From the NCBI RefSeq assembly GCF_009870125.1, contig NC_046683.1, forward strand, positions 13,215,001 through 13,279,000: a stretch of DNA of 64,000 nt, in the 5' to 3' direction. The first letter of the stretch is position 1. The number at the start of each line of letters is the position of its first letter. The stretch is from Drosophila pseudoobscura. Its lineage: Eukaryota > Arthropoda > Insecta > Diptera > Drosophilidae. A program made the translations under genes and the position numbers. This document shows positions 21,183-32,900 of this stretch, one piece after another. The notes below the pieces were generated by a model. It saw only the letters and a list, made by a program, of their open reading frames with translations. It did not search any database and was not told the origin of the DNA.

Positions 21183-21223
21183 GCAAACACTTGACATCCA
21201 TCCAGGAATCAAATAAACCGAAG
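21183..21223 (+). other. Candidate 41-nt exon (possibly dpr 5' leader)
   Basis: A strong acceptor (T-rich tract then TTGCAG, ending 21182) and a consensus donor (AAG/GTAAGTG at 21224) enclose 41 nt. Two of three frames contain stops, so it is either a noncoding leader exon or coding in one frame only. The nearest plus-strand acceptor with coding sequence is at 41877, the dpr signal-peptide exon, which also has an untranslated start. Joining the two is inference. Confidence 0.45.
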
Positions 21224-24200
21224 GTAAGTGCAGCCACAAATTAACACACAACATCGCAAGGAGCCACCAGTCGAGTGGCACGAGGCAGTGGCACGGTGGC
21301 ACGGTGGCACGGCATTCAAGGCCTTCTTTTCCACGAAAACTGTCTGCCACTCGAGGGGCGATGCTTCACTTAAGCCACTTATTCGCCATAGAGGCAAGGA
21401 GAAGCCAAGCCGAATGGGGAGATACCCTGTAAAGGAGGGGAATCGCTGGAGGGTATGCCCTCTCTCTCCCTCTTGTATCTATACTTCTCTCTCATCCGCC
21501 ATTCAGTCAAGATTTCGACGCTTAACGAGCTGCACTTGGCGCTGCTGTCGGTGGGGCATGCCACTCCTGGTGTCGTCTATCTATCGGTGTATGCTAAGTG
21601 AAATTTAATGCCCTGGAAAATTGTACTAATATTTATTTTGGAATGGAATGGCAAGACCCTTTTTTCTCTCTTATCCTTTGGGCAATAATTTAATTTGCAA
21701 TTTGTGGCATACAGATACAGATACAATCCCAAAAAGCCACCTACCTCCTTCGTGTGCAATTGCAAAATGATATTACCAGAATATACCCTCCCCCCCTGCC
21801 AGGGAGGTACAGTTTGTACACGTGTAGAAGGCATAAAGTACACATAACCCCCGAAAAAATGGTCAAATGATCATTGCAATCCAACGATGCCTCCTTTAAA
21901 CAAACAGAGAGACGGACGGGTAGACGGACGGACGGACAGACGAGCGGACAGACGGACAGACGGACGGACAGACCCCACAGACAGACGTGCTTTTCGAGTG
22001 CGGTTTTGGCCACGTTTCTGGCTGCCTCTGTGCCTTCTGGCTAATGGCCCATGGAAACGTGCCTCAGTGCGCGCTGATTTGATGGCATTTCCTAGGCATT
22101 TCCAAACGAATGAAATGAGCAAACATTTTTATGAACTTCAGTTCGTTTGCAACACCAAAAAAAAATCAGACAAAACGTAAGTCTAAAAGTATACCAAAAG
22201 TCAGGTATTTGAAGGCTTAAACGTCACCCAAAAACTGTACCAAAGAAACGTGTTTCAGAGTTGCCTTTTTAGGGTTTTCAAAAGGAAATATCAATCAAAG
22301 GTATTCCCTTTGGAGAAAGCTCTTTCCAGTGTTGCAAAGGGCTGCATTTTCCAGGAAATTAATGGAAATATTAACAAAGTATTTTTTTGAAGGTCTTTTC
22401 GAGTGAGTATATATATAGATATATATCGTATAGCTTGGTTTTAGGGAATTGTTTGGTTTTTTTTGCATTGTTTTTGACTTTTTGGGACCGACTGCGTTTG
22501 TTTTTTGCTGGATTCTGGGGGGTCTCCCCGCTAATTTCATGGGAAATAGTGTACTTTATGCATAATAATAATTTGTAGAATGGAGTATCGCTTGGTAAAG
22601 TTTGCGGCTTAATGTTGCATCCTCGAGTACAGTTCGAAATTGGGTAATTTCTTTGGGGGCAGAGACCCCCGGCCACCAGCTATTATGTTAAGCCTTTCGT
22701 TTTACATTTGAAGAGCTCATAAATCAGGCTTAAGGAGGGGGTTGGGGTGGGGGAGGGGGAGTAGGGGAAAGAGGAGGTGTGGGAGGAGGAGGAGGAGGAG
22801 GAGTAGGAGGAGGAGAAAGAGTAGGAGTAGGAGGAGTGGAAGTGGAAGTGGAAGGACCACGACCAGGAGAAGCTTGCAACAAGTCTTACAGCAGCTACAA
22901 CCTCTCTCCTCCCCCCTCCGCCACCCCCCCTCTCCCCGTTGGCCCAAAAACCAATTTGGCTACCAAGAAATTTCCATTAAGAAGCGAATGGAGTGGCCAT
23001 GCGAGACCAATCCCTGGGGTTCATTAAGGTCGAAGCCCCGCAAGGTATTTTTCCATGGCTGTGCACTCAGAGCAAGGCGAAACGCCTCCTGCCACTCGTG
23101 CCCCTGCCACGTAGCTCCATTTTCTACCATTTGTTGCAAATTGCAAGGGGCATGATGCATTTCACAAATGCATTACGTATACGCGCGCGTACTCGTATTC
23201 GCGATGCAATCACGCCGAAAATTCGTTTCCATACAAAAGGCAGGCACATGCAACAAGAGTGCTGTGGGGGGCGGTGTGTTGCATGTGGCAGCTAGAGTAA
23301 AATGCTTTTGATTGTTCCGCCCCCAACCCCTCCCCCCCCGCACTTATTTATATTTGTATTGACTGCATTTTTGGTTTATGTTGCACGCGCCGCAAAGAGG
23401 GTGTGGCGGCTCCATTTCGTTAGACGTGTGCACCCCCGCCCCCCCTGTCCCCGCCCCCGCCCTGCGGGACACGCCTTTTCGAGGGTACCACAACTTCCAT
23501 CATCCCAGATACAAAGATACCCTATCTTTTGGTTGGCAAAAACATACTTCAAATGCACATTTTTCCGGTGTGTTTTTTTTTTGGGCTCGGGCTCGGTTTT
23601 TCGGTGGAAAGTTTACATCGCTTTGGCATTGTGTTGTGTAGAGGGAGTCCTTTTTTTGGGCAAATTGGTTTACAGAGAGTGCGCTCTCGCTCTGTCTCGC
23701 TCGCACTGTGCAACATCTAATACAAACCGCCCCTCCCGCCACCTGGCCCAAAATTCGCGTTGTTTTCGCTGTTGTGATTCCTGGCATAATATTTATACTC
23801 GCTCCGGTCCGTGCGGCAGTCCCCGGCCCGTGCTTCAGTCCCTGCCCCATGCTTCAGTCCCTGCCCCATGCTCCAGTCCCTGCCCCTTCCCCGTGCTCCA
23901 GTCCCTGCCCCTTCCCCGTGCTCCTGCCCCCTGCCCGCTTTTTTCCAGCATATTGTGATTCACTCAGAGAGAGACTCTCTCTCTCCCTCTCTATTCTCTG
24001 GCCCTCTTAGCCCCCCACCCCCGTTTTGGGAAATCATTTGTTAACCGGCGGTTTTCGCACTTCCTGTTTGCATAATAAAAATACAGGCACCCCTTGCAGG
24101 ATATTTGCTGGGGGATATCAAAGGGAAAACATAGGAAAACCAGAAAAAGCTGTTGAGGATGATCTTTCTTTTCGGTTCTCAAACCAAAAAATTCAGATAT

Positions 24201-24844
24201 CTGTTAAGTGGGGCCGGAAAAGGCCTGGGAAAACCAATTTCCATTGAATACTTGTGAAAAATTCTTGAAATTCCAGAATTACAGCGCATCGATTGTTGGA
24301 AAAGTAAGCCACAAAATAAATAAACATAAAAAAAAAGGGACAAAGGGAGAGAGAACTCTGATGCAGAAGGGAGGGGGGCATGTGGAAGGGGGGGGGGGGG
24401 GAACCGCAGCGAATTGGAAAAAGTCAAATGTGTGTGGGTGTATCTGTGTGTGTGTGTGTGTGTGTGGGAAAGCTTTCAAATGACAAACATTTCAATTAAA
24501 TTCCAATTTGAATAAATTCCTAGCAACCAAAAACAAACTTCATCTTCGCCCCCCGCCCCCTCCGCGCATTTTCCAGAGAAAAAGTCCCAAATAAAATAAA
24601 ATAAAATCAAATAGAAAACGAAGGGGTGGGTCGCCGGGGGGTGGAAAGAGCAAACGGAATGTAACAAGCAGAAAATTACATCAGCGACGGACCGAAAGTC
24701 CGCAGAAACAAACAGAAATGCCAAAAACAGAGCGCCAGAGGGCAGAAAAGGAGGCAAGAAGAGACAGAGAGAGAGGGAGAGAGAGAAGAAAACGCACAAG
24801 GAGCATCAGAAACTAATTAAGAGAATTGCAATTGACAATGAAAC
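21224..24844. other. Noncoding, repeats only
   Basis: No coding exon recognised. Contents: GGCACGGTGGCAC repeats near 21284-21312, a (GACGGACA)n tract near 21907-21975, GGAGGA repeats near 22782-22850, CCCTGCCCC repeats near 23840-23930, and (GT)n at 24445-24464. If the 21183 exon joins dpr, this is its first intron. Confidence 0.5.
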
Positions 24845-24985
24845 GAGGGACTAGAGACGAGAGACGAGCGACGAGCGACGAGAGAGAGGAGCGACGAGAG
24901 AGAGGAGCGACGAGCGACGAGAGAGAGGAGCGACGAGAGAGAGGAGCGACGAGAGAGAGGAGCGACGAGAGGCGATAGAACCAGC
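24845..24985. repeat. GACGAGAGAGAGGAGC minisatellite
   Basis: Units of about 16-24 bp built from GACGAGC and GAGAGAGGAGC, repeated about eight times. The frames on the minus strand read as repeated Ser/Leu/Arg and are by-products. Confidence 0.85.
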
Positions 24986-25300
24986 GACGAGACTGTACTC
25001 CGCACGGCGGTGACAGCGACAGACAGACGGCGTCGCGACGACTTCTAGTCCCATAATGAGCTTCGGATTGGAACTTTGGACCCGCCCAGCCAGCCATCCA
25101 ACCCTCCACCCACCCCCCTGCAGTCACCGCCTCAAATTCAAAGCCGCAGCACTCGTTGATACGTTTGTTCTACGATGCAACTCTGTGGCTGTGCCAGATC
25201 GAAACGACTACCAGATGCTCATTAGCGATTGAAAGCAGGCGCACAGGGCAGGCCGAGGTGTGCTGCTGTACGACGCGTACTACCCAAAAGAAAAACTACT

Positions 25301-25308
25301 TATAAAAG
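25301..25308 (+). promoter_or_regulatory. TATA-box-like sequence
   Basis: TATAAAAG in GC-balanced DNA, followed about 30 bp on by non-repetitive sequence and then GA-rich DNA. A possible start of a noncoding first exon (a GTAAGC donor lies at about 25364), but no transcript can be shown. Confidence 0.25.
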
Positions 25309-25380
25309 CGGGAAACTAGGCTGAAGGACACCGAGAGTTCTCCATAGAGAGAGTGCGAGAGAGTAAGCCGAGAAGCACTG

Positions 25381-25445
25381 AGTGGGAGTGGGAGTGGGAG
25401 TGGGAGTGGGAGTGGGAGTGGGCGTGGGCGTGGGCGTGGGCGTGG
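25381..25445. repeat. 6-bp GGGAGT/GGGCGT repeat
   Basis: About six units of GGGAGT followed by four of GGGCGT. Two variants in separate blocks indicate local expansion. Confidence 0.9.
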
Positions 25446-26857
25446 GGACCTTCCTTCTATCGACCTCAATTCACGGGCGGCTTTCTGGAGCTTCAAATGA
25501 AATTGTAATTTTATACAAATCGCTGTCGCAATCGCCACAAGAACAGTCGAGGGAAAGGAAAACTTGAGAGGGAAAACTGGTGGGGTGGGGTAGGGGGTAG
25601 GGGGTAGTGGGTAGGGGGTAGTGGGGCATACGTGCCTCTGGCTTTCATGGAGTACTCTCCTTCGTTCTCCACTCTCCTCTCTCCGCTCTCCTCTCATGTA
25701 CGTGACAAACGAAAATCTACTATTTCCTATTTCCACCTTTAATTCTCGTTTCTCTCTGCCACCCCCATCCCCCTCCTGCCCCCTCCTGCCCCCCTGATGA
25801 CCACAATTTGTAGTCATTGAGTGTGCCGCCGTCTCGAAGGAAACAGATTTCTCGGCACAAGAGAAAGAGAAAGAGAAAGCAGCACTCTACTACGAGTTCA
25901 ATGAGAGAAAACGAGCCACTTGTGCTGTTCACTTAAATAGTTGCAAGTTAATTAAGTTAAAATATGGCTGCCAGGACTCGGGAGAGGAGAAAGGGGACTG
26001 CGGAAAGGGGACTGGGGAAAGAGAAAGTGGCCAGTGCCATGGAGTGTCGTCTATTAAATGAAAGTGCACGAAACTCCAAAGAAAAACTCATCTTCTGATG
26101 ACTTTCTTTCGCATGTGAATGTGTCCTGTCCAGTGCCATGTCCTCTGAAGTCCTTGCCCCCTGATGACTAATAGCCAGAGATGTATTTAAGAGGCCAAAC
26201 AGAGAGAGAGAGAGAGAGAGACAGAGTGCGAGTGGGAGAAATCAAAGGGCGGTAACTAAAGAGATGATTCTATGTATGTATGTATGCGTGTGTGCGGAGT
26301 GAGTGGAAACACTGGCAAGAAATAACGGGGGGAAAGCTGTATGTATCTCTCATAAGCAATCAAATGCTGGAAGGATCTACTTCTTTACTCATTCCAGGAC
26401 TCATCCTCGACAGCTGGTTCGTTGCTGGTTGATGGATTTACTCTTCTCTCGCCAAATGTAAACGACGCCTGGCTCTGACATCCACCCGATGGTTGCAGGA
26501 GGAGGGGGAGAAATCTCAGAATCCCATAATCAGCCGAGAGTTTCCTTCACTCCGATTGGCCACGACACTGCTCTGCCGATCGCAGAGGCGAGAGAGATCT
26601 TCTAGTGTGTATACCCAGCTTTTGTACTTCCGCAGCGGGCATATTCATGCGTAGTTATTCACCCGCTAGACAAATTCTATAGGGTAGACGTCTGCCGTCT
26701 CTCTGCCCGAAGCCGGGGAGGCGTTTGTATTGTTGCCTTTCTGCCCGAAGCCGAAGAGGCGAACATACGAAAAGAGAGAGCGCAAATGCAATGCAAATAC
26801 ATTGGCTTCTGCGTTCGGCTGTTGATCTCTCGCCTGGCTCTACTCTCTTTTTCTCAC
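25446..26857. other. Noncoding with dispersed repeat
   Basis: (GA)n at about 26200-26222 and (ATGT)n near 26271-26285. At 26698-26764 two copies of a CCCGAAGCCG..GAGGCG unit occur; the second is similar to 52995-53034. A GAGAGAGCGC block follows. No coding exon recognised. Confidence 0.5.
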
Positions 26858-27320
26858 GGCAGCGCTGCAGTGGTTCGGCTGCAGGGGCTCGGCAGCGATA
26901 AAGTGGCTCGGCAGAGCTGCAGAGGCTCGGCTGCAGGGGCTCGGCAGCGATAAAGTGACTCAGCAGTGGCTCGGCAACGCTGCAATGGCTTGACGGCGCT
27001 GCAGAGGCTTGGCAGGGCTGCAGAGGCTAGGCAGTGCTGCAGAGGCTTGGCGCTGCAATGACTCGGCTGCAGTGGCTCAGCAGCGCTGCAGAGGCTAGGC
27101 AGAAATTAGGTGGCTCGGTAGCGCTGCAGTGGCTCGGCTGCAGTGGCTCGGCAGTGGCTAGGCAGCGATAAAGTGGCTCGACAGCGCAGCAGAGGCTTGG
27201 CAGCGCTGCAGTGGCTCGGCAGTGGCTAGGCAGCGATAAAGTGGCTCGACAGCGCAGCAGAGGCTAGGCAGCGATAAAGTGGCTCGGCAGCGCAGCAGAG
27301 GCTTGGCAGCGGGGCTGCGG
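26858..27320. repeat. GGCTCGGCAGCGCTGCAG minisatellite
   Basis: About 460 bp of diverged units made of GGCTCGGCAG, CGCTGCAGAGG and CGATAAAGT modules in changing order. The palindrome GCAGCGCTGC recurs several times. Longer units of about 60 bp are repeated near 27140-27280. Confidence 0.9.
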
Positions 27321-29295
27321 TTGTTCATTGTGCAAGGGGCAGGGGGGAGGGGGCGGAGGGATAATGAAGGAATGAATCAACTGAGACGCAGCGCTGCTCA
27401 AAGGAACAGAGTACCGTACCGACCGACCAGGCTGTGTTCTGGTTTTATTTGTGTTTCGACTCTCCCTCTCCCTCCTTTCAGTGATTAAAAATCAATAAAC
27501 AAGAGGGAGAGAGAGGGAGGGAGAGAGAGAAATATGCAAGGGATAAACTTAAAAAAACTTGCAGCTGAACTTTTGCTGGCATCACCGTAATTATTGAACT
27601 GAAACTTTCATCTGCCTTATACCTGGATGGCTGTAATAAGACCCCCCCCCCCCCCTCTCTCTCTCTCTCTTTTCTTCTATCTGTCTGTGCCATTGCCGTC
27701 TCTTTTCCACTCTTTCATTTACCCAACTCTTTTACGGTGCTTTTTGCCAACTTTTTCCCACTTGTTTTCTAATTAGTTTTTAATACATTTTCCCCACACA
27801 CACCCACACACACACATGAGGCTGGGATGGCTTATGGAGTGATTAAAGCCACTCAATGACTAATTAGCATATGGCAAACCATCGTATGGGGGCCTCGGCC
27901 ACCCCCCGCACACCCCCGGACATAACTTCTCATTAGAAATGTAATATATTATGCAGACCTTTTGCCGAAATTAACACTAATTGCTATGAATGCCTCCAGA
28001 CCGGACCCTCTTGGATGTGTCCACTGCCACACCCACTCCCCCACCCACTCCCACCCCCACACCCACCCTCAGTGCGCGTCCCACGCCTTGTACTACCCCC
28101 GAAAAACTTTTGACGCTTTTGTTTTTGGAGGCATAAAAACGACAAGCAAATGCGTCTATTTTTATTTTGTGTCTCTCTCTCTCTTGGCTTTTTTGCGAAA
28201 AACTGATAAAAACAATGCTTGCCATTTCGACAGCCGTTTGATGGTTTGATGCTCCTTGTTTTTCTGCTGTTTTTCTGCTGTGGTTAGCAGTTTTTCCCAC
28301 CCTCCCTCCCAGCCACCCTCCCAGCCACCCTCTGTTCTGGTGCTCTGTTTAGTTGTTGTTGTTGTTTTTGAGCCGCCGCCATTGCGTGACAGCCATTTGT
28401 CTCACTCCCACCTCCCCAAGAGAGAGAGAGAGAGAGAGAGAGAGTGACTGACTGACTGACTGACTGACAGCGAAATCATTGAAATGTCACTTGTGCTGTC
28501 ACTTTTGCCCGGGCTTTTCCTTCGCCTCCGCCTCCGCCTCCTGTCTGTGTCTGTGTGTCCTGTGCCACGTATTCAATTTCCCTTTGCAAAAAGGACACAG
28601 AGTGATTGAGAGAGAGAGAGGAGTGGGAGAGGAGAGGGAGAGAGCTATCCCCGGGCAAGTCACTTAATGTCAGTTAATTGAGCTTCCCTTGCTCCTCACT
28701 TTCCCCAGCTTTCTCCCGTGGTTTTGCATTCAAATTATAATCGAATTTCGAGACAAAGAAAAAAAGGCACATCCCAGGTTTTTTGTTCCGCCAGAGCTGG
28801 CTTTGCAGCTTTTTTTTCGACATTCGCCTCCTCATATCGTATTTCATATGCCACAAAACATTTTCAATTTTAAAACAGATTAATTAATTTGTTGGTCCCA
28901 AATAGGAGAGTGGCAGGGAGATCGCCTTTGGAAGATCTATTCCGCATTTTCGGTCCACCGAATCCAGCAACGAAATACACACACAGCCTTCTGGCTAGGA
29001 TCTCTGGGATGCCGTTGCATGCCTCATCAATCTTTCACTGCGTTGCTTCTTCTTCTTCTTTGTTTCTTTCTTTATTCCGCCTCCCCCCCCACCCTTTGGC
29101 TGGCACTAAAAGCATTCCTGTTTCCTGTTTGCTGTTTGCTGTTTCATGGCCCGCCCCATAAAAGCCAGCTGCATAATTTTCGAATACCCTGTACTTGCAC
29201 TCGCTGGATTGTCTGGGATACACAGAATTTTAGGATTTCGGGATAGGTATAGGAATTTTAGGAGCAGAAAAGCTCTGTGGGACACTGTTGTGGGG
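27321..29295. other. Noncoding, microsatellite rich
   Basis: Poly-C near 27642-27655 followed by (CT)n, (CA)n near 27796-27815, CCCTCCCAGCCA repeats near 28300-28330, (GA)n at 28420-28444 joined to (GACT)5 at 28445-28469, and GA-rich DNA at 28606-28640. No gene seen. Confidence 0.5.
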
Positions 29296-29712
29296 GCAAA
29301 ATGGTTTTGGATCGAGATGCTTCAAAGTAAGAGGTGGATTTGGAACGATTGTGGATCGAAATGGATGTGGATCGAGACTTTTCAAAGTTAGAAATGGATG
29401 GAAAGAGATAAATGTGGATCGAAATGGTTGTGGATTGAAATGGATGTGCTTTAAAGTTAGAGATGAATTTGAGTCGAAATGGATGTGGATCGCGATGGAT
29501 AGATGGGTGGATAGAGATGGATGTGGATCTTCCAATGCTTCAAAGTTAGAGAAGGATGTGGATCGATGCTATGCAAAGTTTTAGATGGATGGATAGAGAT
29601 GAAAGTGGATCGAAATGGATGTGGATCGAAATGGTTGTGGATCGAGACTCTTCAAAGTTAGAGATAGATGTGGCTCGAAATGGGCGTAGATCGCGATGCT
29701 TCAAAGTTGGGA
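29296..29712 (+). repeat. GGATGTGGATCGAAAT minisatellite
   Basis: About 400 bp of mixed modules: GGATGTGGATCGAAATGG and a CTTCAAAGTTAG module that recurs at about 29319, 29380, 29448, 29538, 29650 and 29698. The modules lack frame stops, which gives repeated Trp-Met-Trp-Ile peptides on the plus strand. I treat these as by-products. Confidence 0.85.
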
Positions 29713-31954
29713 CGATCCACATCTCTCTCGATAAGCCCGCTCCTCTCTGCCCCCCGCCATACCCTGGAAAAGCGCCTGCTGGGACGGTCAAGAGGTGGTT
29801 TTTTCCCTTAAAAGGTTCTCAACGACCTCCTCCCTGTCCAGCAATAGCCACTCCCGCTCGCGTTAGGGCATCTAGTAGTCGTCTAAGCCCCGGGAATATC
29901 CTTTCATATTTGTTACATCCTCTCCCCGGCAGGGCCCCCTTGCAAATGCACTACGTGCCGTAGGTGTGTGTGGTGTTTGCGAGAAATATTGCCTGTCAAA
30001 CATATCTTTGGCTTAATTCATGCGTGGCATCACCCGACACCCCGACACCCTCCCCCCGCTCCCCCCGCTCCCCCTGCTCCCTGCCTCCTGTCGGGTGTAT
30101 CCTCAAATCCAGAGCTCAATCTCGCGAGCAGGCAAGCTGGCAAGCAGGCGTGCGTGCCGTGGCGTTTGGTAAACCAAAAATCGACACAAACCACTTGCCC
30201 CTTGCCCCCTTGCCACCCACCCATAAGCCGTTTGATGCAGGCACGTGAGTCAGCTTATGAAAATCAAATTTCTAAACAAAAAAAAACACAAAATGAAACA
30301 TGAATAAGGTTCGCCAGGAACCGAATGGATGCTCGACTGTTTGATGCCCCTTGCCCGCTCCCTTTCCCTTTCGGTGCATGCAACACTTCTCCTCGCGATA
30401 GATCGAGAATTTGTATTTATTATTCCACTTTTGTGCGGGGTTTAAATCAAATTTGCATATAAGACAGCCCAAAGAGAGGCGTATTATAATCAATGGCGGT
30501 GTAAGGATGCGGCATGTGTGGCATGTACGGATGAGGGTACGCCAGAGGCTGCGGGCTCTGTCTCTGTCTCTGTGTGTGTGTGTTTTCTGAATTGAGGTTT
30601 TCACTTCAAATTGGTTTCGGTTTTAGTTTGCTGAATGGATTTCGGTTAGCGCGCCAAGTGCTGCTGTGGCAGCATCCCCCGCAACCCCCGCACCCCCCCC
30701 GGCAGGAAGATGCTTTATGGCCTCGTGTGGGGGGGGGGGGGACTCAAGGACACGCAAATGTTGGCTAACAGGCAACAGTTTGCCACGGAAGGAGTTGCAG
30801 CTGAAAATTCAATTCTGCCCTAAACTATCGATAAATATCGGCCTTAAAGTGGCGATACTTTCTTCCCTTGCTTCATCCTTCAACCCATTTGGGTTCACCC
30901 CATTTGCTCTCTGCCTCTGTCGTGTGTTTTCCCAAGTTTATGTGCTTTTGTGGCCTCCCGCCGTAACTAATATTAACATGCCAGCAGGCGGCCACGCCTC
31001 TACCACCCTTGCCCAACCGCCAGCTGTGTGTGTGTGTGTGTGTATCTATGTTATTGAAGTTGATTGTGTGGTCGCGTCCCTTGTTTAACTGCCTGCAGAG
31101 TTTGGAGTCGCCAGAGAGAAGGCCAGATTAGGCCACAAAATGCGTGTTTGCTGATTGAAGTTCAAGCATATTTCGGCACAAAATTAAATACAACACAGAG
31201 AACACCAAAGACAGAAGTCGAAGGAGGTGGAGTCGAGGAGCAGAAGGAGGAGGAAGTGCAGGAGGAGGAGGTCCAGGAGGTGCAGAAGGAGGTCCAGGAG
31301 GAGGAGGAGACAAGGCAAGGGAAAGAGTCATAGAAGGAGGAGCAGGAGAGTGGAAGAAGTAGCAAACTTTTAGGAGTAGTAGCAGCCATAGGATGCCAGT
31401 CGATTGTCAACTATCCAACAGATACATCCATGCTCCAGATACAGATCTTGGATCCAAGTCTCAACCTCTCCAACCTCCAACCTCTCCTCTCCAAAAGACA
31501 AGATTCCCACACTAATTTCGTGACGAGAAACAGTTTTCCACTTCATTAAAATATTTCTGAATGAATGATTGCATGTGTATCTGTGTATCTGTGTATCCGT
31601 GTATCTGTGTATCCCTGCATCCGTGTGCGTATGTCACGTACTTCCATTGAAGCCTCGCCTAAATTCTACCCATCTACCTGTCCTTCTTTCTGGCTTTTTT
31701 AACCACACCATCTCTATAGTTGGCTCTCCTTCTTTCTCTACCTGCTTCTCCTTCTCTCTCGTGCAGAAATCGCTTGCCCCTTAGTTGCTCCCACTTGATG
31801 CATATTAAAACCCAAGTTGCACATATTTTTTTTTGGCGACACAAAGGCGCTGAGAGTGAGGGAGGGGGAGGGGGAGGGGGAGAGAGGAACAAGTGACGAG
31901 AGTGGCATACCCTCCAGGGGGCACTCGAAACTGAAAATATGGCCTGCACCAGAC
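29713..31954. other. Noncoding, simple sequence
   Basis: CTCCCCC repeats near 30050-30085, (GT)n near 30569-30582 and 31025-31041, G run at 30728-30739, GGAGGA repeats near 31223-31345, GTATCTGT repeats near 31575-31615, and GGGGGA repeats near 31860-31882. No coding exon recognised. Confidence 0.5.
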
Positions 31955-32790
31955 CTGTTATCGATATTTTCATCGATTCTGATGTTTAATATTGATAGTT
32001 TTATCGATACTTATATTTTGTATCGATACTTTTAGTAAGATTTAGATGGTTGTAGATACTTTCATCGAATATATGTCTTATTAATCGGTTCTCGGAGATA
32101 AATATCGATAGGTTAACAATTTATTCTTTATATTCGATTTTCATCGGACTATTAATCGTCTTTTTAAACGATTATCTATCCTAATATCGATATTTGCCCA
32201 ATGGTTGCAGATACTTTCCTTGAATATATATCAAAATAATCGGTTATCGGTGATAAATATAGATTTCTTTACATTTTCTTCATCACATTCGATTCTTCTC
32301 CGACTATTAATCGTCTTTTTAAACGATCATGTATCCTAATAACGATATTTTTACAGACTTCTTCCACTCTTATCATCGTATCCGCCATACTATCATATTA
32401 TTATTAATCGATATATACATCGATTACTTTATTTTGTTATCGATTGTTGCCAGATACTTTTCTTGAATATATATATACAAATAATCGGTTATCGGTGGTA
32501 AATATCGATTTCTTAACATTATATTCGATTTTCATCGGACTATTAATCGGCTTTTTAAGCGATTATCTATCATATCAACGATATTTACAGAATTGTTCCA
32601 CTCGAATCATCGTATTCGCAATACTATCATATTTGAATTAATCGATATTTAAATCGATTACTTTATTTCACTTGATATCGATATCTTTAGACAATTTGCC
32701 TTTTGAATGAACAAATTCAATTCCTATGTTACTATTTATCGATATATATCGATTTTTGTATTGATTTTTGTCTGTAATATCGATAACTTG
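31955..32790. repeat. CGATA/ATCGAT-rich tandem array, first
   Basis: About 830 bp of AT-rich DNA with dozens of TATCGAT, ATCGAT and ATCGGTTATCGG motifs. A long unit that includes GATACTTT, TTGAATATATAT and AATAATCGGTTATCGG begins near 32048, 32203 and 32443, so the array has a period of about 155-240 bp. Core motifs match CGATA (BEAF-32) and approach TATCGATA (DREF). Confidence 0.8.
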
Positions 32791-32865
32791 GCTTTTGTGG
32801 CCACAGAATCTAACCAAAAGCCTCTGCCCCAGAGTTTTGTTGAGGCTGAAATGCCAATGGGAAAA

Positions 32866-32900
<35 letters not shown>

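Noticed and set aside
23302..23958. 218-codon plus-strand frame
   Set aside because: Pro/Cys-rich product of C-rich repeats; no conserved motif or splice context.
25301..25380. Protein-coding gene start after the TATA-like box
   Set aside because: No open exon with a plausible product follows; left as a weak promoter candidate only.
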